NCBI GenBank assembly: GCA_900315665.1
Contig: OMZX01000026.1
Location: 23,784 to 87,783 of the forward strand
Length of the DNA: 64,000 nt
Reading direction: 5' to 3'
Origin: an uncultured Eubacteriales bacterium
GTDB taxonomy: Bacteria; Bacillota; Clostridia; Lachnospirales; Lachnospiraceae
A model generated the notes under the pieces. The model made no database searches. It saw only the letters and a list, made by a program, of their open reading frames with translations, and was not told where the DNA came from. Shown here piece after piece: positions 15,984 through 24,683 of the stretch (position 1 is its first letter; the number at the start of each line of letters is the position of its first letter). The position numbers and the translations under genes are program-made.

Positions 15984-17180
15984 ATGAAACCTTTATCCGA
16001 AAGAACAGCACATTTTACCGATTCTGTGATCCGTCGTATGACGCGTGTATGTTTGAAGTACGGCGCTGTCAATCTGTCGCAGGGCTTTCCGAATTTTGAT
16101 CCGCCGAAGGCAATCCTTGACCGTTTGAAGGAAGTCGCAGACGAGGATTATAATCAGTATTCCATTACCTGGGGCGCGCAGGATACAAGAGAAGCCCTGG
16201 CTGCAAAGCAATCACATTATATGGGTTTTCCGATTGATCCGAACAGTGAAATCGTCATTACCTGCGGTGGTACAGAAGCAATGATGGCAGCCATGATGAC
16301 CGTGGCAAATCCTGGTGATAAGGTTGCGATTTTCTCTCCGTTCTATGAGAACTATGGCGCAGATACGATCCTTTCCGGCGCTGAGCCAATCTATATTCCG
16401 CTTGTACCGCCGACCTTCAGCTTTGATCCGAATGTGCTGGAGGAAGCCTTCAAGAATGGTGCAAAGGCCTTGATTCTTTGCAATCCGTCAAATCCGAGCG
16501 GCAAGGTGTTCACAAGAGAGGAGCTCCTTACCATCGCAGACATCATAAAGCGGTATGATGGCTATGTCGTGACCGATGAGGTGTATGAGCATATTGTCTA
16601 TAAGCCCCATGAAATGGTCTATATGGCATCACTTCCCGGCATGCGGGAACGGACGATTTCGTGCGGATCATTGTCAAAGACGTATTCGATCACTGGCTGG
16701 CGTCTCGGCTATACGATCGCTCCGCCAGAGATTACGGATCGGATCAAAAAGGTTCATGATTTCCTGACCGTCGGTGCAGCACATCCGCTTCAGGAGGCGG
16801 TCGTGACCGGACTTAAATTCGGACAGGATTATTACGATGAGCTGCTGAAAACCTATACACATAAGCGTGATCTTTTCTGTGATGGACTTGAGGCGGCAGG
16901 GCTCACAATCAACCGTCCGGCAGGTGCTTACTATGTACTTGTTGATATCAGCGAGTGGGGCTACACGAGCGACCTCCAGTTCTGCTATGACCTCGCCGAA
17001 AAGGTCGGTGTCGGTGCAGTGCCGGGCTCAAGCTTCTTTGCAGAGCCGGTGAACCATCTGATCAGATTCCATTTTGCAAAGAAGGATGAAACACTGAACG
17101 ACGCGCTTGCACGCATCCAGGACATCCATAAGAAGATGCCGTATGACGTACATACCGTACCGGTCGGTGAGAATTTCTAA
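15984..17180 (+). CDS. Class I/II PLP-dependent aminotransferase (methionine/aromatic type)
   Basis: 398 residues, fold-type I. Substrate-loop NLSQGFPNFDPP, cofactor contacts TCGGTEAMMAAM, NPSNPSGKVF, VTDEVYEHIVY, and the Schiff-base Lys in SLSKTYSITGWRLGY; the terminal carboxylate Arg is in HLIRFHF. The NLSQGFPNF/ITWGAQDTREA features resemble the YbdL methionine aminotransferase and kynurenine aminotransferase branch. Placed between metQ and a 2-hydroxyacid dehydrogenase, it probably converts methionine or a similar amino acid to its 2-keto acid. Substrate is inference from context; the fold and cofactor are secure. Confidence 0.88.
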   Translation: MKPLSERTAHFTDSVIRRMTRVCLKYGAVNLSQGFPNFDPPKAILDRLKEVADEDYNQYSITWGAQDTREALAAKQSHYMGFPIDPNSEIVITCGGTEAMMAAMMTVANPGDKVAIFSPFYENYGADTILSGAEPIYIPLVPPTFSFDPNVLEEAFKNGAKALILCNPSNPSGKVFTREELLTIADIIKRYDGYVVTDEVYEHIVYKPHEMVYMASLPGMRERTISCGSLSKTYSITGWRLGYTIAPPEITDRIKKVHDFLTVGAAHPLQEAVVTGLKFGQDYYDELLKTYTHKRDLFCDGLEAAGLTINRPAGAYYVLVDISEWGYTSDLQFCYDLAEKVGVGAVPGSSFFAEPVNHLIRFHFAKKDETLNDALARIQDIHKKMPYDVHTVPVGENF

Positions 17181-17285
17181 TATAGAAAAGTGGAATAAAG
17201 ATTATTCTTAAACAGGCGTATAATCTAAGAGATTCTTAAGAGCTTTGTGCTCGATGTGAGCATTGGATTAGAGGAGGATGTTACG

Positions 17286-18245
17286 ATGAGTCAGTGGAAG
17301 GTTGGTATCATTGGTCTTGGACATGTAGGCGCACATGTGCTGCAATCATTGGCACTGCAGGGCTATGCAGATGATTTCGTGCTGTATGATCTCGAGTCGA
17401 ATCGGGCAAAGGCAGAGGCGGAGCGGCAGGATGTGCTGGACTGTATGGAGTTTCTTCCGCATAGGATAGATATCAAGGTTGGCGGAATCGAGGATCTGGC
17501 GGATCGTGATGTGATTGTAAATGCAGTCGGTGATATCTTAGCCCTCAAGGGTACGCATGATCGTAACTATGAGCTAAAGTTCAACATGCATGCACTTTAT
17601 ACCTATGCTGAGAAGCTGAAGGCCTCTGGCTTCCATGGCATCGTCGTGAACATTTCGAATCCGTGCGATGTGATCACCTGGAATCTTTCAGAGATTTTGG
17701 GACTTCCGGCAGGACATGTGTTTGGTACCGGCACAGGACTTGATACCGCGAGACTGAAGCTTCGTCTGCAGCAGCAGACCGGTCTCGATGCGAAGGCTTG
17801 CCAGGCATACATGATCGGTGAGCATGGCAATGCACAGATCGCTGCCTGGTCTGCGGCTAGCTTCAACGGCCAGACACTTGCAAAGGCAGCCGAGACCGAT
17901 GAGAAGTTCCGTTTTGATCAGGCAGAGATGGAGAAGAGCGCAAGAGAGGGCGGCTGGACGACCTATAATGGCAAGTTCTGTACAGAGTATGCGATTGCAC
18001 TCACAGCCTGCCGTCTTGTACATGCCGTAGAGTATGATGAGAAGCTCATCGTTCCGGTCAGCACGAATCTTGCGGGTGCGTATGGTGAGGAGAGGGTCTT
18101 CGCTGGTGTACCTGCTGTTGTCGGTAGATACGGCGTCGAGAAGGTTGTAGAGCTTCCGCTCGATGAGAATGATAAGAAGCGCTTCCACGACTGCTGCGAC
18201 GGTATCCGCGCAAACTACGAGCGGTCACATCAGTACTATTTGTAA
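17286..18245 (+). CDS. L-2-hydroxyisocaproate dehydrogenase-like (LDH/MDH superfamily)
   Basis: 319 residues. GIIGLGHVGAHV is the NAD-binding loop. The catalytic pieces match L-HicDH rather than lactate dehydrogenase: HDRNYELKF around the catalytic Arg, ASGFHGIVVNISNPCDVIT, GTGTGLDTAR and the proton-relay His in GEHGNAQIAAW. It would reversibly reduce branched or sulfur-containing 2-keto acids to L-2-hydroxy acids. The ATG at 17286 follows GAGGAGG. Directly after the aminotransferase, the pair could turn an imported amino acid into a hydroxy acid and regenerate NAD+. A second LDH-family gene at 51800 looks like ordinary lactate dehydrogenase. Confidence 0.85.
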   Translation: MSQWKVGIIGLGHVGAHVLQSLALQGYADDFVLYDLESNRAKAEAERQDVLDCMEFLPHRIDIKVGGIEDLADRDVIVNAVGDILALKGTHDRNYELKFNMHALYTYAEKLKASGFHGIVVNISNPCDVITWNLSEILGLPAGHVFGTGTGLDTARLKLRLQQQTGLDAKACQAYMIGEHGNAQIAAWSAASFNGQTLAKAAETDEKFRFDQAEMEKSAREGGWTTYNGKFCTEYAIALTACRLVHAVEYDEKLIVPVSTNLAGAYGEERVFAGVPAVVGRYGVEKVVELPLDENDKKRFHDCCDGIRANYERSHQYYL

Positions 18246-18247
18246 TT

Positions 18248-18274
18248 CGCTGCAGTTTTGCGAATACTGCAGCG
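18248..18274 (+). terminator. Hairpin after the hydroxyacid dehydrogenase
   Basis: Nine-base stem CGCTGCAGT/ACTGCAGCG, then GGGATTTTA. It begins three bases after the stop codon. Confidence 0.5.
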
Positions 18275-18354
18275 GGATTTTAGGGATGATAAGGAATCCA
18301 CATTACGAGAAATTTATGCAGTAGTTCATGAACTTGACAACGGTAATTTTTCAA

Positions 18355-18390
18355 GGGAATCTTCCGGTGTCGGAGGATTCCCTTTTTTTT
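18355..18390 (+). terminator. Strong Rho-independent terminator
   Basis: A 12-bp stem, GGGAATCTTCCG/CGGAGGATTCCC, with a four-base loop and eight Ts. It lies only 30 bases before the glcD remnant, so it may originally have been a leader terminator of that gene. Confidence 0.85.
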
Positions 18391-18419
18391 AATTTTTTCG
18401 GAAGGAATGGAGGGAAAAT

Positions 18420-18725
18420 ATGGCCATTAATGGACCAGAATTAAAGGAAATCATATCCGATGATGCAAGGCTTTTTTTAGGTGCTGCGATTCCGGATGCC
18501 TACTTGACTGACGCACTCGGACGGCTGCATGGAGAAGCGGAGGCGTTGGTGTTCCCGACATCTACGGAGGAGGTTTCCCAAATTCTTCGCTATGCACATG
18601 CACATTCATCCGGTTGTGGTACCGCTTCGGATTTCGCTGAAGAAGATAGGAGAAGCGAACATCATCTGTGCGCGGCGCCGCCCGAAATATGTCGGTCTGT
18701 TATAAATCCAAACATAAACTATTGA
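18420..18725 (+). pseudogene. Truncated glcD-like FAD-linked oxidase
   Basis: The first 65 codons (DAYLTDALGRLHGEAEAL, then VFPTSTEEVSQILRYAHAH) are the N-terminus of a GlcD/FAD_binding_4 oxidase, normally about 460 residues. After HAHS the sequence no longer fits the family and stops at 101 codons. A second frame across the break encodes a basic tail (HPVVVPLRISLKKIGEAN to 18705) that looks like the end of another protein, so an internal deletion has probably joined two gene ends. GGAATGGAGGG precedes the ATG. Not expected to be functional. Confidence 0.65.
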
Positions 18726-18875
18726 TTTGAATTTTCATAAAGTAGCGGTATCTTCCACAAGGGTTTTACAGCAATGGAAGCTGCCGCTATTTGTGACGAT
18801 GGATTAAAAATGCCTATTCTGTTTGAACAGGGTAGCGTTATAATACAAGAGTGTAATGCAGAACGGAGGTTCATG

Positions 18876-19346
18876 ATGGAAAATACAATCAATCAAACAC
18901 AGAATACCGGCGCAGTTGCCGCAGCGAAAACGCAGAAGGATGTTTATGAATACCTGCGAAACGCAAAGTATTTTACGCTTAGTACCGTCGATGGCGACCA
19001 GCCGTGTGCGAGAATCCTCAGTGCAGTAGCATTTTATGGAGGTAGAATCTACGTTTATACGAATAAGCAGAAGGCTGTGTTTGATCAGATCAGGAGGAAT
19101 CCGAAGTTCGAGATTTTCTGCATGGGAAAGAACTCCTGGCTGCGGCTTCGCGGCAAGCTTGTGGCGGATGAGCGGCAGGAAGCAAAGCAGGCCATGATCG
19201 ATCAGAATGAGCGGATGGATGATCTGAAGCCGGCATTGTCTTATCTCTATAGCTCGACGGACGCTGACTTCGTGCCGCTTTATATGAGAGATTGTTCAGC
19301 AGCGTTCTTCAGTTTTTCGAAGAGCCCGGAGGCGGTTATTTTCTAA
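18876..19346 (+). CDS. Pyridoxamine 5'-phosphate oxidase-fold protein
   Basis: 156 residues with the split-barrel flavin-binding fold: KYFTLSTVDGDQPCARILSAVAFYGGRIYVYTNKQK, the FDQIRRNPKFEIFCMGK strand and WLRLRGKLVADE. This is the small PNPOx-like group of clostridia, predicted to bind FMN or a related cofactor, not necessarily a true PNP oxidase. Two adjacent ATGs at 18873 and 18876; CGGAGG favours the second. An upstream inverted repeat at 18742-18793 lies in the leader. Confidence 0.85.
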   Translation: MENTINQTQNTGAVAAAKTQKDVYEYLRNAKYFTLSTVDGDQPCARILSAVAFYGGRIYVYTNKQKAVFDQIRRNPKFEIFCMGKNSWLRLRGKLVADERQEAKQAMIDQNERMDDLKPALSYLYSSTDADFVPLYMRDCSAAFFSFSKSPEAVIF

Positions 19347-19408
19347 TCGGTATCACTATGTCAATTATATAAACGCATATGCAGGTATATATAGAAAAGG
19401 AGAATCCA

Positions 19409-20287
19409 ATGAGTAAAGCAGCAGAAACGTATTGCTACGACGGAAGTGGTAAATTCTCACTGAAGAATTATCCGACAAACAGCAAGAAGGACGGTCCTGC
19501 CAAGGAAGAAATCGTCGCAAAGTTTGATAAAAACCTGGAGGAAATGGCGAAGCTCCATGATAAGTTCTACGCCGACGGGCGTGAAGGTGTGATTTTCCTG
19601 TTCCAGGCGATGGATGCCGCCGGCAAAGACTCGACGATCAAGCGGGTCATCAATGGCTTCAACCCGGCTGGTGTCTATGTCTACAGCTTCAAGCAGCCTA
19701 CCGCGACGGAGCTCAAGCATGACTATCTCTGGCGTTTTAATCAGGTGCTACCTGCCCGCGGTGAAGTAGCGATCTTTAACCGGAGCTACTATGAGGATGT
19801 CGGTACCGTGCGTCTCCACGAGTTCTGGAAGGGCTACAAGATGCCTGAGAGGAATCTCAAGAAGGATGCCAATGCTTTCTTCAGCGAGCGGTACCAACAG
19901 ATCAACGCTTACGAAGAGTATCTGTATGATAACGGCTACCGCGTCGTCAAGTTCTTCCTGAATCTCTCGAAGGATAAGCAGAAGGAGCGTTTCCTCGAGC
20001 GGATCGATATGCCGGAGAAGAACTGGAAATTCAGTGCCTCCGATCTGTCCGAGCGTGCGCGCTGGGATGACTATCAGAAGCTCTATGATGACATCATCAC
20101 AAACACCTCGACGAAGCATGCGCCGTGGTACATCATCCCGGCCGATCAGAAGTGGTACACCCGTTACTTAGTGAGTGAGGTCATCCTCGACACATTGAAA
20201 TCCTGCAAGTCGAAATATCCGGAGATGTCCGATGAAGAGAAGGCAAACCTCGCCGGTTACAAGAAGACACTTGAAGAAGAGCACTAA
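19409..20287 (+). CDS. ppk2: Polyphosphate kinase 2 family protein
   Basis: 292 residues. P-loop AMDAAGKDS at 67-75, the PPK2 lid and second motif (NRSYYEDVGTVRLHEF) and conserved RFLERIDMPEKNWKFS and RARWDDYQKLYDD. PPK2 proteins transfer phosphate between polyphosphate and nucleotides (AMP, ADP or GDP). Single-domain length fits class I or III; which nucleotide is used cannot be told. AAAAGGAGA fixes the ATG. A PPK1 gene lies 1.8 kb away, so both arms of polyphosphate metabolism are present. Confidence 0.9.
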   Translation: MSKAAETYCYDGSGKFSLKNYPTNSKKDGPAKEEIVAKFDKNLEEMAKLHDKFYADGREGVIFLFQAMDAAGKDSTIKRVINGFNPAGVYVYSFKQPTATELKHDYLWRFNQVLPARGEVAIFNRSYYEDVGTVRLHEFWKGYKMPERNLKKDANAFFSERYQQINAYEEYLYDNGYRVVKFFLNLSKDKQKERFLERIDMPEKNWKFSASDLSERARWDDYQKLYDDIITNTSTKHAPWYIIPADQKWYTRYLVSEVILDTLKSCKSKYPEMSDEEKANLAGYKKTLEEEH

Positions 20288-20321
20288 AAAAGGCTGTCGC
20301 AGAAATGCGGCAGCCTTTTTT
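20285..20321. terminator. Bidirectional terminator between ppk2 and the antiporter
   Basis: AAAAAAGGCTGTCGC with GCGGCAGCCTTTTTT and a six-base loop; A and T runs serve both directions. It overlaps the ppk2 stop codon. Confidence 0.9.
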
Positions 20322-20327
20322 CTGGCT

Positions 20328-21836
20328 TCATGCGGCGGGGTGCTGGTCGGTGTAGCGCTTGATCTGGTTCAAGAGGAAGATGAGAAGGACGATGCCGATC
20401 GCAAGGGAAAGCCACCAGCTCTTCGAGAAGCCGGAAATGATGTAGCAGACGGCACTGACGACGATGACCGGAATGGCGTACTGCATCTGTGTCGAGACGT
20501 GGTTGATGTGATTACACTGTGCACCGGCTGAGGACATGATCGTCGTATCGGAGATCGGGCTGATGTGGTCGCCGCAGACAGAGCCAGCGAGGACGGCGGA
20601 TACTGAGATGATCATCATCGTGGTATCGATGTGGTTAAACATCGGCACGACGATCGGTACGAGGATCGAGAAGGTACCCCATGAGGTGCCGGTTGAGAAG
20701 GCGATAAAGATCGCGATCAGGAAAACGATGACCGGGATGAGTCCGGCACCGGTCGACTGAAGATCGAGCGAGTTGTTTACGAAATCACTGATGCCGAGCT
20801 GGTCCGTGACACCCTTCAGGGTCCAGGCAAACATGAGAATCATAATCGCCGGCATCATCATCTTGCCGCCCTCCGGCAGGGTTTCCATCATTTCCTTAAA
20901 GGTCACAAGCTTCCGCGGAAGGTAAAGAAGGCCGATGAAAATAATCGTAATCAGCATAGAGAAAATAAGCGAGGTTTCTGCATCACAGTTTGCGAAACAG
21001 TCAACGACATTTCTTCCACCGGACAGATAACCGGTATAGATCATGGCGCCGATCGCGACGAAGATCATGACGAGGACCGGAAGCACCAGATCCTTCACTG
21101 TCCCGCGCGGGTTGCCGTTCTCTGACGGGCCGGAGGAGCTGTCCTGCACATCATCATGCGTCGTGAAAAGATCCCCGTTGTCAGCATTCTTCTCATGGAT
21201 GGCCATCAGGCCGAAATCGATGCCGCGGAGTGAGGTATAAAACACCATGAATAGGGTGAGCAGCGCGTAAAGATTAAAGGGAATCGTGCTCAAAAACAGC
21301 TGGAAGCCGCTGACCGGGCTGTCTGCCGGTACATAGGAGTTTACAGCAGCTGCCCAGGAGGAGATGGGTGCAAGAATGCATACAGGTGCGGCTGTCGCAT
21401 CGATGATGTAGGCAAGCTTCGCACGGGATACCTTGTACTTATCTGTGACCGGACGCATGACGGAGCCGACGGTCAGACAGTTAAAATAGTCATCTACAAA
21501 GATCAGAACACCGAGCAGCGCCGTCGTCGCTTCCGCCTGCTTCTTTGATTTGATCTTCGTCGCAGCCCAGCGGCCATAGGCGGCAGAGCCACCGCTTCGT
21601 GCCATCAGTGCGATCAGCATACCAAGCAGTACATCAAAGATGATGATCTTCATGTCTACACTGTTTACCATGGTTTCCACCAGGACAGTGAACGTGTTCC
21701 ACGGATGAAAGCCTGCAATCAGCGCAGAGCCGAGCAGTACGCCGCAGAACAGTGAGACGTAAACCTCCTTAGTAACCAGTGCGAGAACAATCGCGAGAAT
21801 CGGCGGTACGACAGACCACCAGGTGCCGAAAAACAT
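20328..21836 (-). CDS. NhaC family Na+/H+ antiporter
   Basis: 502 residues, about 11-12 membrane segments. Family landmarks: GTWWSVVPPILAIVLALVTK at the N-terminus, FVDDYFNCLTVGSVMRPVTDK, ISSWAAAVNSY, FSTGTSWGTFSILVPIVVP and GDHISPISDTTIMSSAGA. The soluble loop near 215-250 is Ser/Asn/Asp-rich. The start follows AGGGGGAAAG. Members exchange Na+ for H+ or carry substrates such as malate/lactate or tyramine, so the exact cargo is unsure. Confidence 0.88.
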   Translation of the reverse strand: MFFGTWWSVVPPILAIVLALVTKEVYVSLFCGVLLGSALIAGFHPWNTFTVLVETMVNSVDMKIIIFDVLLGMLIALMARSGGSAAYGRWAATKIKSKKQAEATTALLGVLIFVDDYFNCLTVGSVMRPVTDKYKVSRAKLAYIIDATAAPVCILAPISSWAAAVNSYVPADSPVSGFQLFLSTIPFNLYALLTLFMVFYTSLRGIDFGLMAIHEKNADNGDLFTTHDDVQDSSSGPSENGNPRGTVKDLVLPVLVMIFVAIGAMIYTGYLSGGRNVVDCFANCDAETSLIFSMLITIIFIGLLYLPRKLVTFKEMMETLPEGGKMMMPAIMILMFAWTLKGVTDQLGISDFVNNSLDLQSTGAGLIPVIVFLIAIFIAFSTGTSWGTFSILVPIVVPMFNHIDTTMMIISVSAVLAGSVCGDHISPISDTTIMSSAGAQCNHINHVSTQMQYAIPVIVVSAVCYIISGFSKSWWLSLAIGIVLLIFLLNQIKRYTDQHPAA

Positions 21837-21942
21837 AATGCTTTCCCCCTTATGTTAAGATTTGTACGAATCAACATATTTTTCATTATACCGCAGGGAG
21901 AGCACTTACGCACTAATAAATTGCTGTACTAAAGTCATACGT

Positions 21943-21991
21943 AAAAAATAAAGCATTCATACACACAAATTTATCTCGTGTGTATAAATGC
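21943..21991 (-). terminator. Terminator of ppk1
   Basis: A 14-bp stem with one wobble (arms 21953-21966 and 21978-21991), then TTTATTTTTT on the minus strand, 52 bases after the ppk1 stop. Confidence 0.8.
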
Positions 21992-22042
21992 TTTCGTCCA
22001 CTTTAAGTCAAGCTGACAGAGAGAACCGTCCCTGGTGTCAGG

Positions 22043-24133
22043 TTATTTCTCCCCAAGTGCCTTGTACGCGTCCTCGTAGAAGACTTCCTGCGAGTTGATC
22101 GGGGTCTGGTTGATATGGCGGTTATAATAGATGCCGTCAGCGTGGAGCTCCTTGCCCTTTTCGTCATCCTGGAGCATGAGATTAAACATGTAGAGGATGC
22201 GGTTCTTCACATCCGGATCGTAGATTGGCGCGGCGATCTCGACACGGCGGGTCGTATTTCTCGTCATGAAGTCGGCAGACGCGATATACAGTTTCTGTGT
22301 ATCACCCTTTCCGAAGATGTAGATTCTCGAATGCTCGAGGAACCGGCCGACAATGCTGATGATCGTAATGTTGTCGGTCTTGCCCTTTACACCCGGGCGG
22401 AGACAGCAGATACCGCGGACGACGAGCTCGATCTTCACACCAGCCTGGCTCGCTTCGATCAGCTTGTCGATGATTGCCTTATCGGTGAGAGAGTTGATCT
22501 TCGCACCGATGTAGGCTTCCTTTCCTTCGTGCGCAAGCACGATCTGTTCATCCATCATATCGAGAACCTTGTTCTGTAAGCAACGCGGTGCAACGAGAAG
22601 TCTTTGATAGTCATCCCGCATCTCTGCTTTCTGCAGGGCATCGAAAACCATCGCGGCCTCCGCACCCAGCGACTGGTCTGCCGTCATTAAGCAATAATCC
22701 GTGTAGAGACGGGTCGTCTTCTCGTTATAGTTGCCGGTACCAACCTGCGTGATGTAGTTGAAGCCGCCATCCGGAGTCTTTCTCGTGATGAGACAGAGCT
22801 TCGAATGTACCTTATAATGCCGGATGCCGTACAGAATCTGGCAGCCCGCATCCTGCAGACGCTTCGAAACCTCGATGTTGTTCTCTTCATCAAAACGCGC
22901 ACGAAGTTCAACCAGCACGATGACGACCTTACCGTTTTCTGCTGCGTCAATCAGCGCATCCACGATATTACTCTTTTCGGAGTCTACACGATAGAGCGTC
23001 ATCTTGATGGATACGACATCCGGATCCTCCGCAGCTTCCTGGAGAAGTCGTACGAACGGCTTCACGGACTCAAACGGATAGGAGAGGAGAATATCCTTCT
23101 TCTCAATCTGCGGGATCATTTCCTCACGAGCATTGACATTCGCAGAGTTTCTGGGACTTCTCTTCTGATAAAAGAGCTCCGGCTTGCCACGAAGATAGGC
23201 CTGCAACTTAAAGACAAAGGAGAGATCCAGCGGGGTCGAAACATTGAAAATATGCGAGCGCTCGATCTTAAGATATTTCGAAAGCTCCTGCACCGCGGCT
23301 TCATTGATATGACGGGTTAGCTCGACACGCACCGGCTCAAGACGGCTTCTCTTCTTGATAAGATGCTCCATTTCGTCACGATAGTCGAGATCCTCGTCAT
23401 CATCGTAGACATCATCGATATCGATGTCGGCGTTCCGCGTCACACGGATGACGGACTTTTCGCCGATCGTATACTTCTGGAAAAGCTTCGACATGAAGTG
23501 GAGGATCAGCTCCTCGGATAGCATAAACGTGCCCGGTCTCGTCGGGATATCGATGAGACGATTGAACACGGCCGAGTTCTGGCAGTCCACGACACCGATC
23601 CGGTTCTTGCCCTTCTGGGTCTTCAGAAGCGCGATCGCATAGAGCTGCTTGTTGTTAAGGAACGGGAACGGATTCTGCTCGCCGATGATCATCGGGCTAA
23701 GGAATGGCGCGATATGCGCATCGAAAAACTTCTCGAGCTCCTTACCTTCCTCAGCGGACAGCTTCTGGAAATTGATAATGTTTATGCCGAGCGGCTGCAG
23801 CTCGCCGATCAGCTGCTCATAAACGAGCGCCTTTTTCTTTTCGAGCTCCTTCGCCCTTGCGAGGATCGCGTCCACCTGCTCCCGGCTCGTCATCCCGGTC
23901 TTATTATCCTTGATGGTGTTCTTTGACCCCATCTGTGTCATGAGTGTACCGACACGCACCATGAAAAATTCATCGAGGTTAGTCTGATAAATGGACGCGA
24001 AGGTCAGACGCTCAGCGAGCGGTACCCGCGGGTTCGCCGCCTCATTCAGTACACGCTCATTAAACGAAAGCCATGAAAGCTCACGGTTAATAAAGCATGA
24101 CGTATCCTTCGTTTCCTGTAATTCGTTTTCCAT
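22043..24133 (-). CDS. ppk1: Polyphosphate kinase 1
   Basis: 696 residues from the ATG at 24133, the usual PPK1 length. N-domain FINRELSWLSFNERVLNEA, head domain PLGINIINFQKL, and catalytic core IRHYKVHSKLCLI with the autophosphorylated His, followed by QVGTGNYNEKTTRLYTDY and the second His region ITIISIVGRFLEHSRIYIF. It makes long-chain polyphosphate from ATP reversibly. GGGAGAAAGAA precedes 24133 and the protein then begins like its family. An upstream ATG at 24223 with AGGTGG would add 30 residues and remains possible. Confidence 0.93.
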   Translation of the reverse strand: MENELQETKDTSCFINRELSWLSFNERVLNEAANPRVPLAERLTFASIYQTNLDEFFMVRVGTLMTQMGSKNTIKDNKTGMTSREQVDAILARAKELEKKKALVYEQLIGELQPLGINIINFQKLSAEEGKELEKFFDAHIAPFLSPMIIGEQNPFPFLNNKQLYAIALLKTQKGKNRIGVVDCQNSAVFNRLIDIPTRPGTFMLSEELILHFMSKLFQKYTIGEKSVIRVTRNADIDIDDVYDDDEDLDYRDEMEHLIKKRSRLEPVRVELTRHINEAAVQELSKYLKIERSHIFNVSTPLDLSFVFKLQAYLRGKPELFYQKRSPRNSANVNAREEMIPQIEKKDILLSYPFESVKPFVRLLQEAAEDPDVVSIKMTLYRVDSEKSNIVDALIDAAENGKVVIVLVELRARFDEENNIEVSKRLQDAGCQILYGIRHYKVHSKLCLITRKTPDGGFNYITQVGTGNYNEKTTRLYTDYCLMTADQSLGAEAAMVFDALQKAEMRDDYQRLLVAPRCLQNKVLDMMDEQIVLAHEGKEAYIGAKINSLTDKAIIDKLIEASQAGVKIELVVRGICCLRPGVKGKTDNITIISIVGRFLEHSRIYIFGKGDTQKLYIASADFMTRNTTRRVEIAAPIYDPDVKNRILYMFNLMLQDDEKGKELHADGIYYNRHINQTPINSQEVFYEDAYKALGEK

Positions 24134-24517
24134 TTTTTCTTTCTCCCGGACAGATTTGAACAGCTTAAACGAGCGCACGTTCATAAAAAATCTCGCGAAG
24201 CTGTCTCTAGTAAAGCCTTTCATAAAACCACCTGTAAATCTAAATCTTCACAGCTCGAACATCTTCCTTTGCCAATGCCTCCTTCAGGTAAATCCCTGCA
24301 GAGTCAAAAACGAGGAGGGATTTTCCCTCCGCGCACAGACAACCGATTATTCGATGTCAATATATAAACTAATTGTAAAGATTTTATGTATAATATGTAA
24401 AATTTACATCAAAACAGCCGTATTTGCAATGCATAATGATGGTTGGCACAGGGCACTTCGTGTGCTATCATGAAGTTGTTTCAAAAAACGTAAAAACTGG
24501 GGCGAAAGCTTCAGTTA
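24134..24517. other. Divergent gap ppk1 / folT leader
   Basis: This stretch holds the ppk1 upstream region, a GC hairpin (GGAGGGA/TCCCTCC near 24315-24330) and AT-rich DNA at 24350-24420 that should contain the promoter of the folT riboswitch transcript. No further gene seen. Confidence 0.4.
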
Positions 24518-24614
24518 GGCAGAGTAGATCAATGTGGGTCACGTGCCGGTGAGACGGGGAGTTGTTCACCGGACGAAGCAGAAATGCGCTGTACATTGAT
24601 CGCATCCCGCTGTC
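24518..24614 (+). promoter_or_regulatory. THF (tetrahydrofolate) riboswitch
   Basis: Matches the THF aptamer in order: P1 GGCAG/CTGTC (24518-24522, 24610-24614), the AGTA internal-loop bases, P2 GATCAATGT/ACATTGATC (24527-24535, 24593-24601), P3 CCGGTGA/TCACCGG (24546-24552, 24566-24572) with the G-rich loop that forms the pseudoknot, ACGAAGC after P3, and GCATCCCG on the 3' side. It sits in the leader of a folate S-component gene, the classic context. Confidence 0.88.
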
Positions 24615-24675
24615 ACATATAAGGTCATATAGGATTCTCCTTACATGTGGCAATCCGCCGTCCACATGAAAGGAG
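24614..24675 (+). promoter_or_regulatory. Expression platform: SD-sequestering hairpin
   Basis: CTCCTT-A-CATGTGG (24637-24650) pairs with CCACATG-A-AAGGAG (24662-24675): 13 pairs and one A-A mismatch, hiding the Shine-Dalgarno of folT. The competing helix CACATATAAGG (24614-24624) with CCTTACATGTG (24639-24649), 10 of 11 pairs, would free it and shares base 24614 with aptamer P1. This is a readable translational OFF switch. Confidence 0.75.
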
Positions 24676-24683
24676 TTTTTTTT

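Noticed and set aside
22014-22041. GACAG...ACCGTCCC...TGTC element near ppk1 as a mobile repeat
   Set aside because: Resembles dispersed clostridial repeats, but only one copy is visible here and no transposase is near.
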